This document shows, piece by piece, positions 5,313 through 10,520 of a stretch of 10,520 nt of DNA. Numbering within the stretch: the stretch's first letter is position 1; each line of letters begins with the position of its first letter. A model generated the notes under the pieces. That model was given only the letters and a program-made list of their open reading frames with translations, had not been told where the DNA came from and did not search any database. Made by a program: the position numbers and the translations under genes. Source of the DNA: NAK82 sp036172345 (GTDB taxonomy: Bacteria; Chloroflexota; Anaerolineae; 4572-78; NAK82); the NCBI GenBank assembly GCA_036172345.1, contig JASFBB010000332.1, forward strand, positions 1 through 10,520, in the 5' to 3' direction.

Positions 5313-8217
5313 CCTCATATGTGCGCAGCACCACGTGATCCGCTGTGGCACCTCCGGGCAGCTCAACGCTAAGACGTTGCAGCGTCTGGCTGTCATACAT
5401 TCCAATCACCAGCTGATAAGGGCCGGATGGCGCCGCCGGATTAAGGCGGAAGGCGTAATCATCGCGCACCACTTCGCCGGGGAGCCACAGAGTGACATGA
5501 TACCATCCTCCCCGCGGTGGGTTGTCCTGTTGTCCCCACACACGTCCGTCCGGGCCGATCAGCTGGGTGAAAATGGTTACTTCCCGCTTGAGCAATGTCT
5601 CGGCGCGCCAGAACAGGGCAAAACGCAGCCACTCGCCCGGATGCAGGGATATCTCAGGGAGATCCACTGCCACCAGTGCGATCCCGTTGGCAAAATGTGC
5701 CAGGGGTGCTGTTTCCAATGCGAGCGTGGGCGGCTGTGGATGAATGACCACAGGCAAGCCCGGCAACTGCGTGACCTCGACCGTCTGACCTGGAGCAGTC
5801 ACGATGGGGCGATCCGTGCCGTCCGACCTGAGCAGGCGCACCCGCAGGCTGTATGCTCCCGTCGGCAGCGCGCCCGGCAGCGACATACGATGCACGTCAA
5901 CCCCGGTGGTCTCACCTGAGCGCCACGGCTGGCCGGAACTGTTCATCACCACCTGTCCAAAGCGATCCACCAGCTCTACTACTACGGTGTCATCGGCGAT
6001 ACCTCCCTGCCAGTGCAGTGTGACCACCAGATGGCTGCATACGCGCAGTGGATCAGGTGCTACGCTGTAGCGCAACAGACGCGCGCCACCAAGGAACTGG
6101 AGCTCCAGGGGAGCTATAGGTGGTGTCACAACAGAGGGCATGCTCGTCGGTAAGGACGACTCACCGGCGATGATGGTACGCCCCAGTGTGGCAAGGTGTG
6201 CCTCCCAGCGTCCTCCACGGGCTATGTTACCGCGCAAGGATATTGTGACGTTGCGGCTCTCATTGGGTGGCACTACTAGTGGCTCCAAAAACAATGTGAC
6301 GCTTCGGCCGTCGAGGGTCAGCCGGCTGGGGCGCGTGACATCAGCGACAAAGCTGGCCGCGCTGTGATTGTGTACCGTCACCACAGCGGTCGCACCGCGC
6401 TCTTGCACAGAAACTGAGAGATCAGCCGTCACATTCTGATAGTCAAGGCGACATTGGGGCTCCGCCACGTGCAGCACACGGCTCGTGCCAATGTCGTATA
6501 GCGCATCGAAAGCGGGGAGGAACCACGGCAACTGTGCCTGGAGCTGTTCCCACGAGTTCTGATCGAAGTCATCGGCGTGCAAGATGACGTAGTCCACGCC
6601 CAGCTGCTGGATTGCATCAATGCTGCGCCAGTCGGGAAAGATTTTGAACCAATTGCGCATCTCGCGGTGTGCCGGAGGTGTATAACCGGTTGCGCCGTTG
6701 ACCAGACGCCGCCAGTGATACGTGGAGTAGTATTCATACGTGAAATCGGCGTGGCCACGCTGGGGCAGTTCCAACACGGCCGCATCCGTGGCAGTGTGCC
6801 GCAGCCAGGTGTACACTTCCGGCGGCGTTCCCCCTGCGGGAAGTTCTGGCCCACTCAACGGCACTGACCAATACTCCACCACCCCCGCCAAGGCGAGCAG
6901 CACTGGCAGAGTTCCCCGGATCAAGCGTTGCCTGGGCGAAAGACTGGAACGCTTTAGCAAGCGTTGCACCAGCCACGCCCCGCCCACGCCGGCCAGGCCG
7001 GAGAGGCCGAACGCCACCAACACAGCTGCCCGCGCCGGCACCCGCATGCCGGTGAACCCAGGTGCATATTCATACAACCACCGGTAAGGCAGCACGGAGG
7101 ACAGCCAAGGTGCCAAGGCGCTGCCCAGGGCCGCTTCATTCGTGCCAAGGGAGAGCATAAAACCGAGCAGGATCGTCGCGGCCAGGCAGAGACCAAGCGC
7201 CTGCCGATTTGCCTGCCTCGGCGCACGTTTCAAGAGCACGATCAGACCACCGATCCCCAGCAAAAATCCCACGATGCCGGTCGGCGCCAGCGGTTGGAAC
7301 TGATGGTCAGGCGCCTGCCACCGACCAAAGGTCCAGCCGTATAACAAATTGTGCGGGATGGTGGTGAGATAGTCCATAAACGCTGCGCTATATACGCGCA
7401 CCTCGCCCGGAGCGCGGATAGCGCCCATCAGCTGGCTGAACTCCAGGTATTTGCTCCAAATCGGCCAGTTGATCCCCGCGGTGACCACAGCCAGGATCGC
7501 CATATCGCGCAACAGCCCCCAGCGCCCGTGCACCTGAGCGGTCAGGATGCAGACCATCAGCAAGGCGGCACAGGCCAGCAACAGATAGGTGGTGTAGTAG
7601 AAGCTGGAAAGCGCTTGCAAGTTCAGGAAGAGCAGGCCCAAGTATAACGCAACCCGGTGACGGGATGGGGAGCCAGCAACATCCTGATGGCACACTAGCC
7701 AGCGCAGTGCCAACAGGGTCAGTGGCATCCACTGCGTCACCAACAACTCCAGCTGCAAGATGTGCCCGAAGCGGAACGGTGAAAAGGTAAACAAGAAACC
7801 GGCGATCAGACCGGCGAGGCGGCTGCGCGACCAGTCGGCGATGAACAGATAGGTAGCATAGGCAGTCAGGACGAAAGAGAGCATTGCCAAGAGGTTCAGG
7901 CCTGCCATGTGGCTGTCGGCTATCCACAGCAGAGGCAAACTGACGAGCGTCTCACCCAGAAAGTGCTCGCTGTAGGCCAACGTCAGCGGATAGGGGTAGA
8001 AGATATTGGCATTGAACAGGCGGGACAATGCGTCTATGCCGGCAAGGAGGGTGTGACCTACCCAGTGCAGCCGCCAGGCACTTAACAATGGATCGGTGAG
8101 ATCGGGCACCATCGTGGCCAGGTTGACCGACATAGGGTAAGTCAACACCAGTGTGCCCAGCACGCAGCCGGCCAGGATGATGAGCTCGCGGGTTAGAAGA
8201 TGACGCTTGGGTTTCAA
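5296..8217 (-). CDS. GT-C-like multi-pass membrane protein with C-terminal beta-sandwich modules
   Basis: The 973-residue product has about 12 predicted membrane helices in residues 12-450, then about 520 soluble residues. The first long loop has DLTDPLLSAWRLHWVG (39-54) and FNANIFYPYPLTLAYSEHFL (68-87). These are typical of large bacterial GT-C-fold proteins annotated as membrane glycosyltransferases or as PTPS-related membrane proteins; in GT-C enzymes an aspartate in this first loop is catalytic. Later family features are GMRVPARA (390-397), HWRRLVNGATGYTPP (501-515) and LGVDYVILH (539-547). The tail has an Ig-like stretch (about 590-690) and two beta-sandwich modules (about 695-815 and 833-970). 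The second shares LPGEVVRDDYAF and GPYQLVIGMYD with the neighbouring gene. The start is TTG at 8217: GGAG (8225-8228) lies 7 nt upstream, no ATG occurs until residue 29, and the first helix begins at about residue 12. The gene lies 4 nt after its upstream neighbour. Likely role: transfer of a lipid-linked sugar at the cell surface; substrate unknown. Confidence 0.82.
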   Translation of the reverse strand: MKPKRHLLTRELIILAGCVLGTLVLTYPMSVNLATMVPDLTDPLLSAWRLHWVGHTLLAGIDALSRLFNANIFYPYPLTLAYSEHFLGETLVSLPLLWIADSHMAGLNLLAMLSFVLTAYATYLFIADWSRSRLAGLIAGFLFTFSPFRFGHILQLELLVTQWMPLTLLALRWLVCHQDVAGSPSRHRVALYLGLLFLNLQALSSFYYTTYLLLACAALLMVCILTAQVHGRWGLLRDMAILAVVTAGINWPIWSKYLEFSQLMGAIRAPGEVRVYSAAFMDYLTTIPHNLLYGWTFGRWQAPDHQFQPLAPTGIVGFLLGIGGLIVLLKRAPRQANRQALGLCLAATILLGFMLSLGTNEAALGSALAPWLSSVLPYRWLYEYAPGFTGMRVPARAAVLVAFGLSGLAGVGGAWLVQRLLKRSSLSPRQRLIRGTLPVLLALAGVVEYWSVPLSGPELPAGGTPPEVYTWLRHTATDAAVLELPQRGHADFTYEYYSTYHWRRLVNGATGYTPPAHREMRNWFKIFPDWRSIDAIQQLGVDYVILHADDFDQNSWEQLQAQLPWFLPAFDALYDIGTSRVLHVAEPQCRLDYQNVTADLSVSVQERGATAVVTVHNHSAASFVADVTRPSRLTLDGRSVTLFLEPLVVPPNESRNVTISLRGNIARGGRWEAHLATLGRTIIAGESSLPTSMPSVVTPPIAPLELQFLGGARLLRYSVAPDPLRVCSHLVVTLHWQGGIADDTVVVELVDRFGQVVMNSSGQPWRSGETTGVDVHRMSLPGALPTGAYSLRVRLLRSDGTDRPIVTAPGQTVEVTQLPGLPVVIHPQPPTLALETAPLAHFANGIALVAVDLPEISLHPGEWLRFALFWRAETLLKREVTIFTQLIGPDGRVWGQQDNPPRGGWYHVTLWLPGEVVRDDYAFRLNPAAPSGPYQLVIGMYDSQTLQRLSVELPGGATADHVVLRTYEVSDKH

Positions 8218-8221
8218 CCTC

Positions 8222-10520
8222 TCACTCCACCCTCACTGTGCCCAATGCCAATGCATCGCGTGTGGTGTCCTTCACCTTCAGACGCTCGCCGGTGCGCGGG
8301 TCGTACATCCCCACCAGGATAGTGTACTCCCACGGCGGTGCGTCCGACGCCATCGGCACCATGTAACGGTCGGTAATCACCTCGCCTTTGATCCAACCCG
8401 TAGTGGGCAGGGTGCCGGCGCCGGGGATGCTGTCCCACTGCCCGCGGATGACCCCGTCTGGCCCCACCACATGCACGAAAACAGTGTACGACGTACGCGT
8501 CTCAGCCAGGGCACGCCAGTATAGGGTGAGCGGGAAAGTCTCTCCGGCGCGCGCGCTGTGCTGGGGCAGATCATAGCCGATCAGTTGCGCGACATCATCC
8601 AGATTGGCGCCCACTGGATACTGCACCTGCGGCGTCTCGAAATAGCGCGGCCGCTCGACAAACTCCAGCTTGCCCAGGATCTCGTGGCCGATTGTCTGGC
8701 CGCTGGCGGTGTCCAACAAGCGTACGGTGAGCATATAGGTGTCGGTGCGCGCGTAGGGGGGCATCTGTAGCTGGTGCATGCTCACCAGCACCTCGCCACG
8801 CCGCCACTTGTGCGTCGGGTAGAGCTCCGAACCCAGCGTCTCTGTCCAGGCACCTCCGTCCCGTCCTCCGACGCTCCGTGCCTCGAAGACAACGGCATAG
8901 TCAGTGGCAGGGCGCCCGCTCGCGTGCCAATAAAGAGTGATCGGCAAACGCTCACCAGGACCGAGCTTGGCGGCGCCCAGCCGGTAGCCCAGGAGCTCCA
9001 CGCCCGGCGCCAGCTCGGTGCGCAGCGGACGCTCAATGGCCAGCTCTTCCACACTGGCAAAAGTGCGCGCCGGCGTCACCTCGACCCGCCCGATGTTGCG
9101 CGCCAGGCCGAAGGTCTCACCAGTGGTGAAAGAGTACATCGCGACCTCCAAGTAGTAAACATCCGGCGGCGCACCCGGTCGTAACCGCAGCCGATAGTCA
9201 TCGCGGATGTACATGCCCGGCTGCCATTTGTCGGTGCGCAACAGGCCACCCAGAGGCAGCCGATCCACCTGGCCAAACACATTGCCCGAATCGTCCGTCA
9301 GGCGCACGTAAACGTTGTAGTCTCCCGGAATAGTCGCCAGCACCTGCCAATAAAGTGTGATGAAGAGGGGCTCATCGGCATGCACTTCCCCGTTTACCAG
9401 ATCATAGCCCATCAGGTGCACCGCACCACCCAATGTGGCATCCACCGGATGCTGGATGCTCGACGGCGGCGTTGTGCTGACGATCGGGCCGGGATAGATG
9501 TGCACATAGGGCACGCCGTTCAGCCACGCCGTGTGGAGCGGCTGGCGCGCCCGAAAATATTCCAGCAGCTCGGCGCTGGGAAAGCCACGCTGCAGCTGAT
9601 TGATGTAGAAGACGACGTAATCAGCCCGCAGTGCCACTTCGATGCTGGAAAGGTCGACTGTCTTCCCCTTGAAAAACGGGGCAAATTGCCAGCTGTACCA
9701 TGCTGCTACCGTTTTCTGCGTCGCATCCGGCTGCTCGTTGAGGTAAGCAGCCGCCTGGTCGAGCCCTTCACCCCAACCGATATTGATATAACGCATTGCC
9801 ACGCTGCCACCGCCTATCAGCGGGTTGAAGTAGTCGAAATAGTAAGGATGCAAGGCAAGCACGCTGATGGTCTGGACCGCTAACGCCAGCGCCAGCACCC
9901 ATTCGGCACGTGCCCGAACGCGGCCTAGGAAGGTGTGTACCTTTTCGAACCCAAGGGGCATCCGCGCGGTGCGTCCGCCGATGATGCGCGCCACAGGCAC
10001 AGCGTCATATGCGGATGCCCGCCCGAGCGTTGCTGGAGTGCTTCCGGGGTTGCGCCGCCAGGTGAGCTGTTCTAGCGCCACTGCCGTCATCAGGCATAGC
10101 GGGGGATAGAGCGGCAAGATGTAGCGGTCACCGCGGCGCCCGGTGAGCGAAACCGGAATGAGGAAGAGAAGGAGAAACGCCCACAGCGAGAGCAACAGCG
10201 GCGCCAAATGTGCGCTTTGGATGCGATGCCGCCCGCGCAATGTCAGATACAGGCCGGCCAGCAGGCCGAAACTGCCCAGTGGGGTCAGGTGGAACGGCAA
10301 ACTGACCAGGTAGTAGAGTGGACTGCGGTCACCCGGACCATCTCCGAGAAAGACGCCGCTGGTGGGGTGGTTGGTGCGCATCGCAATCAGAGCATTGTCC
10401 ACGAGCAAGGTGATGGTACCAGCAGGATTGCGCCACGCCGAAGGCCACAGCGCGAGGAAAGCCACCAATGCGACGCTGGCCCAGACACCCAGTGCCAGCC
10501 AAAAGCGTCGCCGTGCTATC
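8222..10520 (-). CDS. GT39/PMT-like glycosyltransferase, C-terminal part, with three beta-sandwich modules (5' partial)
   Basis: The frame is open through the window edge. A TTG at 10468 is only an internal leucine codon, since coding-like sequence (IARRRFWLALGVWASVA) continues upstream within a membrane helix. The catalytic N-terminal part, with the first-loop acidic residues of GT-C enzymes, is outside the window. The following positions count from that TTG. WPSAWRNPAGT (8-18), GPGDRSPLYYLVSLPF (44-59) and DRYILPLYPPLCL (114-126) match the later loops and helices of GT39-type transferases. HPYYFDYFNPLIGG (207-220) and GWGEGLDQAAAYL (231-243) are also typical of this group. Residues about 337-748 hold three related beta-sandwich modules, probably on the outer surface with the lumenal or extracellular loops. 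Likely role: transfer of a sugar from a polyprenyl carrier to protein or lipid. It is co-transcribed with the GT-C-like gene downstream. Substrate not determinable. Confidence 0.83.
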   Translation of the reverse strand, partial: IARRRFWLALGVWASVALVAFLALWPSAWRNPAGTITLLVDNALIAMRTNHPTSGVFLGDGPGDRSPLYYLVSLPFHLTPLGSFGLLAGLYLTLRGRHRIQSAHLAPLLLSLWAFLLLFLIPVSLTGRRGDRYILPLYPPLCLMTAVALEQLTWRRNPGSTPATLGRASAYDAVPVARIIGGRTARMPLGFEKVHTFLGRVRARAEWVLALALAVQTISVLALHPYYFDYFNPLIGGGSVAMRYINIGWGEGLDQAAAYLNEQPDATQKTVAAWYSWQFAPFFKGKTVDLSSIEVALRADYVVFYINQLQRGFPSAELLEYFRARQPLHTAWLNGVPYVHIYPGPIVSTTPPSSIQHPVDATLGGAVHLMGYDLVNGEVHADEPLFITLYWQVLATIPGDYNVYVRLTDDSGNVFGQVDRLPLGGLLRTDKWQPGMYIRDDYRLRLRPGAPPDVYYLEVAMYSFTTGETFGLARNIGRVEVTPARTFASVEELAIERPLRTELAPGVELLGYRLGAAKLGPGERLPITLYWHASGRPATDYAVVFEARSVGGRDGGAWTETLGSELYPTHKWRRGEVLVSMHQLQMPPYARTDTYMLTVRLLDTASGQTIGHEILGKLEFVERPRYFETPQVQYPVGANLDDVAQLIGYDLPQHSARAGETFPLTLYWRALAETRTSYTVFVHVVGPDGVIRGQWDSIPGAGTLPTTGWIKGEVITDRYMVPMASDAPPWEYTILVGMYDPRTGERLKVKDTTRDALALGTVRVE
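8225..8228 (-). promoter_or_regulatory. Ribosome binding site deciding the TTG start at 8217
   Basis: GGAG on the minus strand lies inside the last codons of the upstream gene, 7 nt before the TTG. With a 4-nt gap between stop and start, the two genes are probably translationally coupled. Confidence 0.55.
8225..9460 (-). repeat. Three tandem protein-level beta-sandwich modules
   Basis: Three consecutive segments of about 125-135 residues share the same pattern and order. Each starts with a strand around 'GYDL' or 'GYRL', then a 'GE..PITLYW' strand, then 'W..GE' or 'W.PGM', and two of them continue 'D.Y...l....AP..Y.l.v.MY'. Approximate spans on the minus strand are 9460-9074 (TLYWQV, KWQPGMYIRDDY), 9052-8654 (TLYWHA, KWRRGEV) and 8635-8225 (TLYWRA, GWIKGEVITDRY, LVGMYDPRTGERL). 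The middle copy is the most diverged, with no DDY or DRY and LLD in place of MYD. The copies are recognisable in protein but not as DNA repeats, so the duplication is old. A related module closes the downstream gene. Confidence 0.75.

Noticed and set aside
5170..5919. 249-residue open frame on the plus strand
   Set aside because: It lies almost wholly antisense to the 3' part of the GT-C-like gene, its protein shows no recognisable domain, and the minus-strand frame has clear family motifs there.
7388..7927. 179-residue minus-strand frame overlapping the GT-C-like gene
   Set aside because: It is an out-of-frame shadow on the same strand; the main frame carries the membrane helices and conserved motifs here.
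9380..9883. 167-residue plus-strand frame
   Set aside because: It is antisense to the conserved GT39-like region, with no domain and no good start context.
10466..10468. TTG as the true start of the GT39-like gene
   Set aside because: The frame continues to the window edge with a hydrophobic, helix-like sequence, and the protein would otherwise lack the catalytic half of the family.

Overview
This 10.5 kb, GC-rich bacterial chromosome segment carries six protein-coding genes and no sign of mobile elements, CRISPR or RNA genes. The organism is probably a member of the Chloroflexota (Anaerolineae or Chloroflexia-like). This is inferred from the style of the proteins: long GT-C-type membrane proteins with beta-sandwich tails, a PP2C-like/membrane/beta-propeller fusion, and an extended TGG-TATAAT promoter. 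No marker gene settles the taxonomy.

Plus strand, 1-5133: the window opens inside a class I SAM-dependent methyltransferase that ends in a four-cysteine, Trm112-like zinc ribbon. A promoter whose -35 element overlaps that gene's stop codon leads into xpt (xanthine phosphoribosyltransferase) and guaA (GMP synthase), which are 6 nt apart. The pair forms a short pathway: Xpt makes XMP from xanthine and PRPP, and GuaA aminates XMP to GMP. After a 195-nt gap rich in inverted repeats comes a 711-residue protein with a PP2C-like domain that appears to have lost its metal-binding signatures, then one membrane helix, a short helical segment and a beta-propeller with NHL-like repeats.

Minus strand, 5296-10520: two very large membrane proteins, 4 nt apart and convergent with the plus-strand genes. 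The upstream one (8222 to beyond the window edge) looks like the C-terminal part of a GT39/PMT-like glycosyltransferase with three beta-sandwich modules at its C-terminus. The downstream one (5296-8217, TTG start) is a separate GT-C-like protein with about 12 membrane helices and related beta-sandwich modules. They look like a cell-envelope glycan or glycolipid transfer pair.

The convergent gap at 5134-5295 contains two perfect hairpins. The observations most worth following are the apparent pseudophosphatase-propeller fusion, the beta-sandwich module shared by two otherwise different GT-C proteins, the structured gap downstream of guaA, and the methyltransferase fused to a Trm112-like ribbon. 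None of these on its own proves a new system.
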